A program made the translations under genes and the position numbers. From assembly GCA_029948255.1 (NCBI GenBank), contig JALIZF010001686.1:62001-126000 (forward strand): a DNA stretch of 64,000 nucleotides. Direction: 5' to 3'. The DNA is from Telmatactis stephensoni. Taxonomy: Eukaryota > Cnidaria > Anthozoa > Actiniaria > Isophelliidae. Positions 11,223 to 21,164 of the stretch are shown one piece after another; positions within the stretch are counted from its first letter, which is position 1, and every line of letters starts with the position of its first letter. Under the pieces are notes generated by a model, which did no database searches, was not told the origin of the DNA, and saw only the letters and a list, made by a program, of their open reading frames with translations.

Positions 11223-12621
11223 ATGTCGGAATCAAAAGTTTCATATGCTGATGTGGTCCGTGGCCGCAGCAGTCCTGAAATTGGAAATATAAAATACCAG
11301 ATCGAAGATGAAGAGAAGGCTCTTAAGTTGGCAATCCGAAATTCCCTGAAGGTAAGAAATTGTAAAACAATTTTAATAATTGTGTATATAGCATCCAAGA
11401 TTTAGTGGAACTTTAGATCGCTTTATAAGACTCAACCCCTTATTTATTACAGGACCAAGATGCAAAAAATAAAGTAACGTCTCCATCGTCAAAGGTATAT
11501 AAACACCTCGAGTCTTTTCGAAATGATGGTTCCTTCGTAATTTAGAAAACTTTATATTGGTGTTCCGTGTTTAATCCATCCTCGAGTACGTCGGGTGTGC
11601 TTCGTTTTTGGACTCTCTTGACAGTTACCAGGTATGCGAAGAAAAAATATATAACTACGCTTAAGCTTATTTAGTTTTGTGTTAACTTTTAGTGCGATAG
11701 TGATCAAGAGAGCGACCTTGAAATGTCGACACCGGGATTTTACTCAAATAATAAACTAAATAAGGTATGGATTGCTTTGATCTTCTGATTTTCTCTTTGT
11801 TGCTAAGCGTTCAAACTGAGCACGAAAAAGCATTTTTCTGATCATTTATAACTTCTCATTGTGTGAAACAGAGTAAAACTTTTGAATGGTGGGATGAGGA
11901 CAACTACTGTCCTGGACAAGCTGTATACCAAACGGGTTCCTTTCATTATTCGCACGTAAGTATAAGATAATAACAGTAACGATAAACCGTGTTTAGATAC
12001 AATTTTAGGTATTCACTCTGAGTGCGCAGTTTTTTGACCTAATAACTTTATTATTACACAGTCTGACCCCAAAAAGGTTATCGACTTGACAAGCCCTTCG
12101 CCTGTGAAAAAGAAGAGGAAATTAAATAAAAGGTGAATTTTAATGTAAATGTGTATATTAATCAAAGTGCAGGGACCGCGTGTGGGGGTGGGTGGGGGGT
12201 GAGGTGTGTGTGTGTGTGTGTGGGGGGGACTGGCATTAAAAAGTGGGGTTACTGAAAGTTCCCCATTATTAAATTGTCTTTGTATATCACAAAAAGTGAG
12301 GGGGGCCGCAGTCCCCCCCCCCCCCCCCCCCCTCACTTGCTCCGCGGTGTCTGTAGCGCACAAGGAACTTATTCAGTTGTACTTTGATTCCTTTGTATGA
12401 AGTTTAACTTACGGTTTATCATCATGTGACTTTTTTCATGTTAGATCACCACCAAAAAAGGTTTTACCACTTTCCCATGTTCAAGTTAACTTGGATACAG
12501 ACAGTGATGACAATGAGATAGAGGAGATCGTTAAGGCATTGCAAGGGTCATCATTAGAAAACACCCCGGTGAAAAAGGACAACACGGTATCAAAATCAGC
12601 TAAAGAGCTTGACAGAGAAAG
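11223..12621 (+). CDS. Transposon-borne spliced gene: UIM, SUMO-interacting motif, NLS
   Basis: Six exons with GT-AG borders and agreeing phases: 11223-11351, 11453-11494, 11693-11764, 11872-11955, 12062-12132 and 12445-12621 (191 codons plus 2 nt). Residues 29-43, DEEKALKLAIRNSLK, fit the ubiquitin-interacting motif: acidic start, L-x-x-A-x-x-x-S. Residues 115-119 are VIDLT, the classic SUMO-interacting core, followed by the basic stretch PVKKKRK (123-129), a probable nuclear localisation signal. Acidic low-complexity stretches (DSDQESDLE, DTDSDDNEIEE) follow. The 3' exon is not found inside the element; AACGCCTAAAG after CACAG at 13571 would close the frame but lies beyond the right TIR. 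Exon structure and motifs are seen directly; nuclear ubiquitin/SUMO reading is inference. Confidence 0.7.
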
Positions 12622-13200
12622 GTACATATCTTCATTTGTTTCTTTGGCATGTGTTCATTGGCATGTGTTCATGTGTTCATGTGTTCATTTGTTTCTTTGG
12701 CATATTTTTTTTTTCTTTCTTTCATCTTTTTTCTTTCTCTTTCGATAGAGCGATTAAGGCATAGCGCTTATCCAAATCTGCTCTAAGCACTTTACAATAC
12801 AAGCACACCGGGGTAGACCTAGGCTTGGTTTGGTGCCTTTCGCTGCCTATACACAGTCCATACCACGATATTAATTAATTAATTAATATTAAATTAATCA
12901 TTTTTACAAAAATCTTTTTAATTAAACGAAATCATGATAGAGTGATAGCACTAAAACCGTGAAATAACTTAGCAACTAAATAGAGACAAATAGTAGCAAA
13001 AACCCTTTGTTTACTGTTTCATTAGTACTATTTGTACTTTTTAGTTAGTACTTGTTTCACGGTTTTAGTGTTATCGCTCTAACCACAGCTATTACTGATT
13101 AACAATAAAGTATAACTCAAAAAATGTGCATGATGAGCTAGTGAGCTCATTGTTTACAAAGGCAGTCAAAGACAATGTCTCAATTATTGTAAGACTGGTC
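12622..13200. other. Intronic/3' part of MULE-like element with MITE
   Basis: Pyrimidine-rich DNA, then an AT-rich stretch and the MITE at 12940-13079. I find no further exon that continues the phase-2 frame from 12621. Confidence 0.45.
12940..13079. mobile_element. 140-bp Tc1/mariner-type MITE
   Basis: Starts GAGTGATAGCACTAAAACCG and ends with its near-perfect reverse complement, flanked by TA at 12938-12939 and 13080-13081. The inner TIR ...CCGTGAAA matches the ends of the DD34E element at 22974-26875, which may mobilise it. Confidence 0.75.
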
Positions 13201-13415
13201 ACGCAAGAATAATAAAACTCATTCGTTATTTTTGTGGTACGTATGTTTAATTCACGCTATTTCGATTTCACTAGGTTTTGTTTTGATGATTTTTTTATTT
13301 TTATTTGATGGGGGGGGGGGGGGGGTCCATATTGGGGTCCATATTGGGGTCCATATTGGGGTCCATATCGGGGTCCACATCGGGGGTCCAGCGATTGTAC
13401 TCTCCCCACATAGAC

Positions 13416-14379
13416 GGTTATTTTGTGCGATTTGGCGGGCAGGTTTCAAATAACAACAGAATGTACTTTGAGGTCTGTTGAAGCTCTAGCTGGAGGACCG
13501 GCGAAGAAAACCAATTTTAAACATTGTAATACGCATTGTTCATCTTCAACTGAGTACAGAATGCCACAGAACGCCTAAAGCGAGAGAGCTATTTGACTGA
13601 TAAAAGAAAAGGTTCAATGGAGAACGACTGGTGAGTAGTTAATAACTCATTGCTTGTGTAGTTCAGTTACAATCGACATTGTGAAATGTTGATCTCCATT
13701 TCCAGCTAAAAAACATAGCGAAAATGTACTTCTAATTTCAAACTACGCACAGTCTTTGCCTAGAGCCGTTTGCTTTTGAACCCCTTCTCAAGTACAACAT
13801 TCCCTGCTTTAACAACATCAACGAAGGATCGGTTGAAATTCGACAGAAATTGCTTAAGACCCTAATGCTTCTAGCCCGCGATATCAGTATAATCTTAATA
13901 CTAATTCTAATAATACCAATTCACTCTCTATATCGCCATTGAACCAAACTTAGCTCATGTTCATGTCATGTTCGATTCTTTCAAATTTTATGTAATACTG
14001 AATATTTTCAAAATATCCATGTGAACTTCTTGACCTTGTGGATGTTTGCCTCAATGGCAGCATATTTTTGATATTGCTAGCTAGTAAATTATGATAAATT
14101 TTACGCCTACTCCCACGGACTAATAATGTTTCGTCTCCGTGTTATAATATGACTGGGCTGGGTTTGGCAATAGTTGACCATGCTTCTTATTAGCGAGCGG
14201 AGTGAGAGATATTTACGAACTTGTTGCTCTTTTATACCCGGTGTCCGATTTCACAAATCACAAATATTCGAAAGACTGGTCACTTTTTTTCTATTTTTTC
14301 TTCAGGAACAGTTGCCGGCCCGATAAACGTACAGAATTCAGAAGGAAAGAGAAACTAGGTTGTAAAAGAGGTCATTAAT
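13416..14379. other. Interior of the 6.1 kb element, right side
   Basis: No gene supported. It includes the possible short terminal exon near 13572-13602 mentioned for the cargo gene, and otherwise AT-rich non-coding sequence. Confidence 0.4.
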
Positions 14380-15062
14380 TCCTGACATACACAGAAGTAG
14401 AGACATTTCTTTTTAAAAAGAGGTCAGGAATTCCTGATCACTTTTGACGGCAAATACAGGGATAGTAGAGGCATTTCTTCAGTAAAAAGAGGTCAGGAAT
14501 TCCTGATCACTTTTGAGGGCAAATACAGAGCCGCTACTCGAGATGGTGTGTTGTAAAAAGTGGTCAGGAATTCCTGATCACATCTGCGGCAAAAAATAGA
14601 GCAACTACTCGAGACATGGTGTGTTGTAAAAAGTGGTCAGGAATTCCTGATCACATCTGCGGCAAAATACAGAGCAACTACTCGAGATGGTGTGTTGTAA
14701 AAAGTGGTCAGGAATTCCTGATCACATCTGCGGCAAAATACAGAGCAACTACTCGAGATAGTGTGTTGTAAAAGATGGTCAGGAATTCCTGATCACATCT
14801 GCGGCAAAATACAGAGCAACTACTCGAGATGGTGTGTTGTAAAAAGAGGTCAGGAATTCCTGATCACTTTTGAGGACAAATACAGAGGTAGTAGAGGCGT
14901 TTCTCTGTAAAAAGAGGTCAGGAATTCCTGATCACTTTTGAAGGCAAAAACAGAGGTAGTAGAGACATTTCTTTGTAAAAAGAGGTCAGGAATCCCTGAT
15001 CACTTTTGAGGACAAATACAGAGGTAGTAGAGGCGTTTCTTTGTAAAAAGAGGACAGGAATT
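14380..15062 (-). repeat. Right subterminal array, eight intact palindrome units, inverted
   Basis: The same 14-bp palindrome is intact at 14426, 14493, 14564, 14637, 14708, 14779, 14850 and 14918, has one substitution at 14986, and is degraded near 14370 and 15050. Flanking sequence is the reverse complement of the left array. Five central units have a variant spacer containing CTACTCGAGATGG, so the array expanded in at least two phases. Confidence 0.88.
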
Positions 15063-15387
15063 AAACAAGTTATAATCTAACACCTAATTTTGACGCGTTT
15101 TTAATGCCCATGGATGGAGATGGTATACATTTATATAATTTTGCCGAGAAAATTAGAGTAATTTTGCGATTTGGCAGTATGAGGTTATTGCACTTTGAAT
15201 TTTGCCACTACCCTACTCTGCACAAAACAAATAATCCCTGCCTAAATTGCCGCTTTTTTCAAGCGCTCGTATGAAAATAGGGATATGTGTTTAAATTTGA
15301 CGAGTACTAGGCAAATTTATACAAAATAGCCTTTTAATTGACGCAAACGCTGATTCTGAAATATGCGAAGTCATTCTGAATCATGTT

Positions 15388-16292
15388 TAAAGCTGGTCCC
15401 AAGATCGACCCCTGTGGTACGCCAAATTTAACGTCAACCAGCTCAGATGTTTTATCGTTGACTTGTACAAACTGTCGTCTGTTACCAATATGTAACTTAG
15501 GATCCAGTGTAGAAAGTGTTTTGAAAATCCCATTTTGTGCATTTTTTCCAGAATTTTGGTATGATCGACCGTGTCGAACGCCTTTGAATAATCTGCGAAT
15601 ATAGCCATAGTTATTTCACCTTTCTTCATAGCTTGGATGATGTCGTCTCTGAAACGCAGCAGGATCGTGGTTGTGGAATGTCCTTTTCTATAGCCAGAGA
15701 TTTTCTCATGAAGTATACTGTGCTTATCAATATGTTCTGTCATCTGGCTCAGTACAAGACGTTCGTATACTTTGGAAAACACGGTTAATATGGCTATTGG
15801 TCTATAGTCATCACATTCCCTTGGGTTGTCAACCTTAGGTATTGGTGAAATCCTGGATGTCTTCCATGCCTTTGGAAAGATGTTCTGGTCAATGCATTCC
15901 TTTATGATGTGCGTCAGCGGTGAGGTGATGTATTGTGTCACAAGCTTGACATACTTAGCAGGGATAAGGTCAGGCCCTGTCGCACAATCAGATCTGATGC
16001 TTTTAATCTGTCGTTCAACTTCTTTAAAGGTGACTTTACGTAGTGTGAAGGAGCCATTTTCGTTGTGATCTGATAAAGAGTTGATGTGATTTTGCAGATT
16101 TTCTACTGAGGTTGGATTAGTTCCCAGTATTCTCTGAGTAGTGTTGCTAAAGTGCTTGTTCAACTCGTCAGCATCGGCACGAATAGGCTTTGAACTGGGG
16201 TTAAGGATTCGGTGGATCGTACGCCATAGTTCTTTTGGTGATTTCGATGACAATGCCTTGAGATTAAAGTTCATATGAGTCAAATGAGTCAT
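15388..16292 (-). CDS. LINE-A reverse transcriptase, N-terminal half (interrupted)
   Basis: Carries RT blocks in order: TGPDLIPAKYVK, FPKAWKTSRISPIPK, CDDYRPIAIL, SGYRKGHSTT and the catalytic FADYSKAFDTVDH. The LINE sequence itself ends at 15392 with GSILGPAL; the few codons beyond belong to the inserted DNA element. At the other end the first residues up to about 16277 lie in the TGAGTCA array rather than in the LINE. It is one gene with 17035-18783 and 8347-9240, now in three pieces. Confidence 0.85.
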
Positions 16293-17040
16293 GAGTCATG
16301 AGTCATGAGTCAATGAGTCAATGAGTCAATGAGTCAAATATGAAAAAATTGTTAATATATGAAAAATTGTCAATATTTCTTATTCTAGTTGTCAGAATAC
16401 AACATCTTGGTTCATTTCACCTCACCACGCTGACCAGTATAAGCCACAATTGGGAGCTTAAGATTTTAGAATGAAGACAATGTTTTCACACTGAGTTGTT
16501 GATGTTGATTTGAAGTCCTGTACATACAGTTCAAACTTTAATATCTCATTCTTTGTATATGACCACAAATCATCACTGAAAGCACGCATAAGGGTTTTTT
16601 GAAACTAAAGCTCTCTGCCGAGAGAGAACAAAGACCGCGAGGACGTGAGCAAACCACTGACATCACCACAACAGGCCCAATTAAGACTGATGGTGCAGTT
16701 TTAGAACAGAATTTCAGACTGAATACATCTGGATGGAACCCATATAGGTGATATAGGTCGAGTATGATACAGAATAGGTCAGAATTACAGAAATCTTGCA
16801 TGGTCCCTAATAAAGTCTTGAAGAAACGGTCTGTTTAGTGAAAACACCGACGCTTGGGCCGAAAGCTGTAAAAATGAAGCTAAAAAATGGTCGGGCAAAG
16901 GTGAAACGACCCGAGGTGTTGTATTCTGACAGCTAGAATACAAAATATTGACAATTTTTCATATAAGAACAATTTTTCATATTTGACTCATTGACTCATT
17001 GACTCATGACTCATGACTCATTGACTCATTTGACTCATAA
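16273..17040. mobile_element. 0.76 kb non-autonomous element with TGAGTCA-array termini, in LINE-A
   Basis: The left end holds eight TGAGTCA copies (16275-16337) and the right end seven in inverse orientation (16982-17036). Both continue inwards with ATATGAAAAATTGTCAATATT and TGTCAGAATACAAC in mirrored order, so the full TIR is about 150 bp. It sits between two LINE-A coding pieces. The interior has no supported ORF. The TSD is short (AT or TAT) and not certain. Confidence 0.75.
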
Positions 17041-18783
17041 AACATGCTTTCTCCAATGCCTTCTGATAAAATGATCGTTTTGCCTGCTTGATTTTTGTTC
17101 TAAGTAAATTTCGTATGTCTCTAAACTTTTTCCATATATCCTCTGATTTGGTCTGGTGAGCTGATTCCTCTGCACTTGGAGCTGGTGAATGTCATCTAAT
17201 TTCAACCATGGTGCAGGAGGGCGTGTGACTTTGACCCTCTTCAACGGGGCGTGTCTATCTAGACAAGAAGTAATCAATGAGTTAAACAAGTCCAGCTTTT
17301 CATCAATATCATCTGTGCTGTAGATGAGATTTAAGGGCAGTTCTGAGAAATCGTGGAGGAACTTCTGTTCTTCAAATTCCCTTTCATTTCTAATCATCTT
17401 ATAGCGTGGTTGGAAGCGCTTTACACGGACATTCATACAAACATATGGAGCGTCATGGTCACTGACACTTGAGCAAGGCAGAACATTGGTGTAGGTTACC
17501 CGGCTTGGAACATTTGATATAACATGATCTATTAACGTACTTGACTTTAAGGTGACGCGGGTAGGCTGCTGAACGTGCTGATGGAGATTGAAGCAATCTA
17601 ACATGTTCTTGTACTGGACAACCCTTGCTGAATGATGGTCAAGCAGATCGATGTTAAAATCTCCCATAATTAGTAAAGCGCCATCCCATTCGGTTGTTAT
17701 GTAGGCAAGGAGATTTTCAAATTTGTCCATCCATGTTTTATAGTCCAGCATCCGCTCTGATCGGTATATGGTGCCAAGTAGTAGTTTACTGTGTCTATTG
17801 CGGCCTGGTACCTCCAGCCACAGATGCTCCAGCTGAGGCTCCTTATTTTCAAGGTCCAGTCTTCTTTTGTACTTGATGTCTTCGCGCAGGTAAGCACCTA
17901 CACCACCCCCTCGAATTTCGTCTCGGTTCCGAAATACACAATTATAACCAGGTATGGCTACATAGCTTAATAAATGGGGGTTATTTTTCAGCCAGGTTTC
18001 GCTCATGGTCAGGATGTCGATGGGATACTCCGCCAATGTCACTTGTAGCTCGCCAAAGCTTGACACCATACTCTGGGTATTCAAGTGAGCGATTCTCAGT
18101 TGGTTGGCCTTTGACAGAAGAGATTGAAGATGGACGTCACTATCGCTTGTGACACTACTCGGGGTATCACTCTGTGCATAAGTGGAAACGTCATCATACA
18201 GTGAAAGGATATCATCCTGACTGCATTTTGCAAGAGGGAGCTCAGTAAATACACATCGTGGGCAGGTCCACTCATGAGGCTTGTCCGCTCTTATCATTTT
18301 TAAGTTCTGAATTCCTGTACATTTTGCATGGTATAAATCTTTGCAGGCTCTACAAATGAAGCGTTTATGATTGCTTTGGACGGGCCTTTCACATTGTTGA
18401 CATTTCACACAGCCCGTTGTACTGTGTTTCTTTGGGCGATTTTCATTTTCACCGTTAGAAATTGAAGCATCAGGTCCAGGGTTAACCTCAACGTCGCCAT
18501 CTTGCAGGATTATTCTATTTGTAGCGACGGAGTTTGAGTAATAAGGAGTTGGAAGCTTTGATCTTTTGAGCTTTTTGACGGTGAATAAGCAGCATTTCCA
18601 TTTTCTAAAGGAACACAAAGGCATTTGTTTTGGTGGTACAATGTAGAACAATAGCTCTTGATTAGGTAGGTCCTCTGGGAGAGTGAGAACGCAGCTTGAT
18701 CCATTTGCTTTGAGCGAAACTCCAGAATCAACTACCAAAAGATGTGATTTTCTTCGGAAGTCTCGTTTTGACAGAAACTGCAC
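17035..18783 (-). CDS. LINE-A ORF2 N-terminal part: 2A-like peptide, PHD finger, APE endonuclease
   Basis: 582 residues open. Residues 97-104 read DVEVNPGP, matching the D-x-E-x-NPGP core of 2A-like translational-recoding peptides known from some viruses and non-LTR elements. A Cys/His cluster at about 121-178 (CxxC, CRAC, YHAKC, CPRC) fits a PHD-type finger. From about 225 the endonuclease/exonuclease/phosphatase fold shows HLNTQS, SETWL, GGGVGAYL, GTIYR, MGDFNIDLL, LIDHVISN and SDHD, so the catalytic residues are present. The frame stops where the TGAGTCA-ended element begins. It normally nicks target DNA for target-primed reverse transcription. Confidence 0.88.
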   Translation of the reverse strand: MQFLSKRDFRRKSHLLVVDSGVSLKANGSSCVLTLPEDLPNQELLFYIVPPKQMPLCSFRKWKCCLFTVKKLKRSKLPTPYYSNSVATNRIILQDGDVEVNPGPDASISNGENENRPKKHSTTGCVKCQQCERPVQSNHKRFICRACKDLYHAKCTGIQNLKMIRADKPHEWTCPRCVFTELPLAKCSQDDILSLYDDVSTYAQSDTPSSVTSDSDVHLQSLLSKANQLRIAHLNTQSMVSSFGELQVTLAEYPIDILTMSETWLKNNPHLLSYVAIPGYNCVFRNRDEIRGGGVGAYLREDIKYKRRLDLENKEPQLEHLWLEVPGRNRHSKLLLGTIYRSERMLDYKTWMDKFENLLAYITTEWDGALLIMGDFNIDLLDHHSARVVQYKNMLDCFNLHQHVQQPTRVTLKSSTLIDHVISNVPSRVTYTNVLPCSSVSDHDAPYVCMNVRVKRFQPRYKMIRNEREFEEQKFLHDFSELPLNLIYSTDDIDEKLDLFNSLITSCLDRHAPLKRVKVTRPPAPWLKLDDIHQLQVQRNQLTRPNQRIYGKSLETYEIYLEQKSSRQNDHFIRRHWRKHVL

Positions 18784-18960
18784 CTCAGAAAATTAGCCTG
18801 TAACTTTACATAGCTTTCCTCACAGGTTAAAGTTAAAACCAAAGTCTGTGAGAGAAGAAAAATAACGAGAAACGAAGAGCACCCAAATTTGCGGCCTACA
18901 GCCATTATGCTAATTAGTTTGATCAGGTATCAGGAGGGGTTGGGGACCTCTACTCACGCG

Positions 18961-20020
18961 AACTGAAATTACGCGCTAGCTTTGTAAAATATTTCAGTAA
19001 AAGTATATATTTTTATGAAACTGAATAAATGTAGTTTTTGAAAATTAATTCAAAATTTTTATTATTTAAAATCCTAAAAAGATATTGCGACTTATGCGCG
19101 TTTTGAACGTGCTTCATTTGAAAAGTCCGAATCTGTCGGGATTGTCGTCTCGGCAATAAAAAAAACACGTTAGCAGACTCTTAATACGTTAATCTCAAAA
19201 ACGGTGTCTGGGATTTATTCATACTGCTTTAGAACAGCTGCTTTTGAGTCTTAAATATCGATGTTCGAATTTATCACGTACAAGTGTACAAACCAAACAA
19301 TATCTCAACAACGAAGACGAAAATCAAAAATCGATGGCACCGTTTTTTCGTTAAAGCTTTGATTGATAATTGTGGAAAATTTGAAATCAAACCGTTTAAT
19401 TACAAGGAAATTAGAGCGCTTTAAAGGGACAATTTTTCCTATTTTAAAAACGCCAGATAAACGCGTTTATTCATTCGGGCCAGAAAGCCACAGGGGTGTT
19501 TACACAACACCTGAGATCTGTCAGTGCGTTGTCATCCTACCTTGTCATTCTCAAAGTTTCTAGCCATTATTGCATAGTAATATGAGAGTTTTACAGTCAA
19601 TCGTGGCAGAGGTCAACAGAACTTTACAAGATACTATAGTTTGTAATTGTTCATTCAATTGGGCTCCATTCTCGGAAAGTTCAATTGGTAGCTTTTTGAG
19701 CTGGCACAAAGTTCCCTTACGCTGGAATCTTCTTGAAATTCATCAGGCCATTGCTTGTTCTGCTGAAAATACGAACCTTTGTCCGAAGTAGCCTGCGTAG
19801 CGGCGCCAGGGAGAGGGGGAGGGGAGGGGAGGGTGAAGAAAGGGGAGGGGGAGGGAGGGGACTGGGGAGGAGAGAAGAGAAGGGAGCGCCTGCAATCAAG
19901 ACCCCACATTTTCCATTACGCCCCCTAATTAATATTCAACAGCAAAACGGAAATGAGCCAATCACAATCGCTTGAAATTGACATCAGAACTGTCGCCAAA
20001 TTATAAATTTTTGTTTAGTT
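18961..20020. other. Non-coding DNA with purine-rich G tract
   Basis: Mostly AT-rich without a gene. 19807-19880 is almost pure G/A with repeated GGGG runs that could form a quadruplex. Confidence 0.5.
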
Positions 20021-20254
20021 ATGAATTGTGAACGTAAAAGCAGAGGCCGAAAATCGATCGAAAACAACCCTAATGTTTATTGCCGTTTATGTAAAGTCAG
20101 TCTCCCGATAAAGTTTGGAAATTCTCTTCAATCCTGCACTTATTTGTTCAAGCCATCGGCAAGGGAAGGAAGTCGAGGAATTATTCACAGTGTCTTACTC
20201 GAAAAATTTGGAATCAAAATCAGTGATTTACCTGGCTTTTCTAAAGTTGAATAG
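20021..20254 (+). pseudogene. Truncated cysteine-motif exon
   Basis: 77 residues from ATG. The start MNCERKSRGRKSIENNPN is basic; YCRLCKV, then LFKPSAREGS and a helical stretch, resemble the N-terminal Cys domain of uncharacterised cnidarian multi-copy proteins as I remember them; I cannot name a function. It ends at a repeat carrying a hammerhead-like core (20302-20326), with no splice donor, so it looks 3'-truncated by that insertion. Confidence 0.35.
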
Positions 20255-20301
20255 TAATGAATAAGCTTCATCCACGTTTGTAAATTTTTAATTTACCGAG
20301 C

Positions 20302-20326
20302 TTTCGTGCAATTTGCACATCTTCAG
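20302..20326 (-). ncRNA. Hammerhead-like ribozyme core
   Basis: On the minus strand: CTGAAGA, then a hairpin GTGC...GCAC, then GAAA, that is CUGANGA - stem II - GAAA. The same arrangement with a different but paired stem occurs at 33821-33845. Penelope-like elements carry such cores in their terminal repeats. Stems I and III are not convincing here, so activity is doubtful. Confidence 0.4.
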
Positions 20327-20344
20327 GGCAACTGAATATAAAAA

Positions 20345-21130
20345 TTACAATTGTTTCATTTGTTTACGATTGTGCCTACACGAACTTACTTTCAACCAAT
20401 AGAAAACAGCTAGTATATACGTAAGCAATCAAAACCTATTCAGTCTTTCTAGAGTACTGTATAAGTCTATTCATTATATTTCTGATGAGTAGGAGATGCA
20501 TGGGCAAAACCAGTGCCCGAACAACGTACATGCCGAAAATCAGTTCAAAGACAAGACAACAATTGATTTTTAGAAAATCTTAAATTGTTGAAAACAGTAT
20601 TTTCCTTAAGGAAAGTTCATTTTTGAGTTTGTTTTAAGCCAAAATCCAGTAGCGAAGTCCTAGCGACTTCAACTCAGGAAACTCTCCGTGTCTCTTCATC
20701 GAACCTGTGGCCTAAAAACTCCAACAAAGTGTTCAAACTAGTGCGTTTTTCAAAACAAAGGTGGTTTTCATTCATGCTTACGTACAGCTTCAACCTGATT
20801 TTGTTTGTTGGCTATAGTCAATGTTGTTTATTTGCACTCTTTCTTGTACATTTTAGAAAGAATTATAAATTTTCTTTTTTTTTTTTGCAAAAAAATAATT
20901 AAATTGTAAATTAATGGGTAGTGAGCACAGCTACTTAAAATAGCTAAAAAGAGCTAATCAGGTAAAGTAGCTATGGTCAGGCAGTTGTTTAAGGATATAG
21001 AAAAGTTCTAAATAATTTATATTGTGCATAAAGTAATACTAACAAATAGTAATTTATAGAATGTAGAAAAAAGGATGAGGGGGAAGCGAAGGCAGAAAGA
21101 CGAAAGAAGCATAAATGGATCAATAACTAA
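20345..21130. other. Non-coding DNA, then probable LINE-B 3' UTR
   Basis: AT-rich, no gene seen. Sequence from about 20900 leads into the 3' end of the minus-strand LINE-B. Confidence 0.4.
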
Positions 21131-21164
21131 ATTGCTTGGAGGAAGTTACATCAATATGAATATA

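Larger units (their letters stand above)
10787..13406. mobile_element. 2.6 kb MULE-like element with 206-bp TIRs and gene cargo
   Basis: 10787-10992 and 13201-13406 are near-identical inverted repeats of 206 bp each. They include a GATATGGACCCC minisatellite and a long C run. They are flanked by CACGTAGAC (10778-10786) and CACATAGAC (13407-13415), a 9-bp duplication with one mismatch. Long TIRs, a GAG start and a 9-bp TSD are the usual signature of Mutator-like elements, which often carry host gene pieces. No MuDR-type transposase is visible; the interior holds the spliced gene at 11223-12621 and a Tc1-type MITE (12940-13079). Confidence 0.72.
9245..15387. mobile_element. 6.1 kb TIR DNA element with subterminal palindrome arrays, inserted in LINE-A
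   Basis: Both ends begin AACATGATTCAGAAT and match for about 34 bp with two mismatches (9245-9278, 15354-15387). The flanks carry TAAA at 9241-9244 and 15388-15391; deleting element plus one TAAA restores the LINE reading frame. Just inside each end is a tandem array of a unit with the palindrome TCAGGAATTCCTGA, in opposite orientation left and right. No transposase ORF is visible, so this copy is probably non-autonomous. A MULE-like element is nested at 10787-13406. The superfamily is not identified; a 4-bp TSD is unusual, and TAA or TA cannot be excluded. Confidence 0.82.
8340..18960 (-). mobile_element. LINE-A: CR1/L2-like non-LTR retrotransposon split by insertions
   Basis: Read on the minus strand, one LINE runs 18783-17035 (2A-like motif, PHD finger, APE endonuclease), 16276-15392 (first half of the reverse transcriptase) and 9240-8347 (second half with YADD). 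Two DNA elements interrupt it: about 16277-17034 and 9245-15387. Removing the second with one TAAA copy rejoins the RT as GPAL-FNLYANDL, the expected conserved block, so the insertion point is exact. The extension from 18783 to about 18960 as 5' UTR is a guess. Confidence 0.88.

Noticed and set aside
13572..13602. Terminal exon of the UIM/SIM gene
   Set aside because: It would close the frame after ten codons but lies outside the right TIR and has a poor acceptor context, so it is not included in the model.
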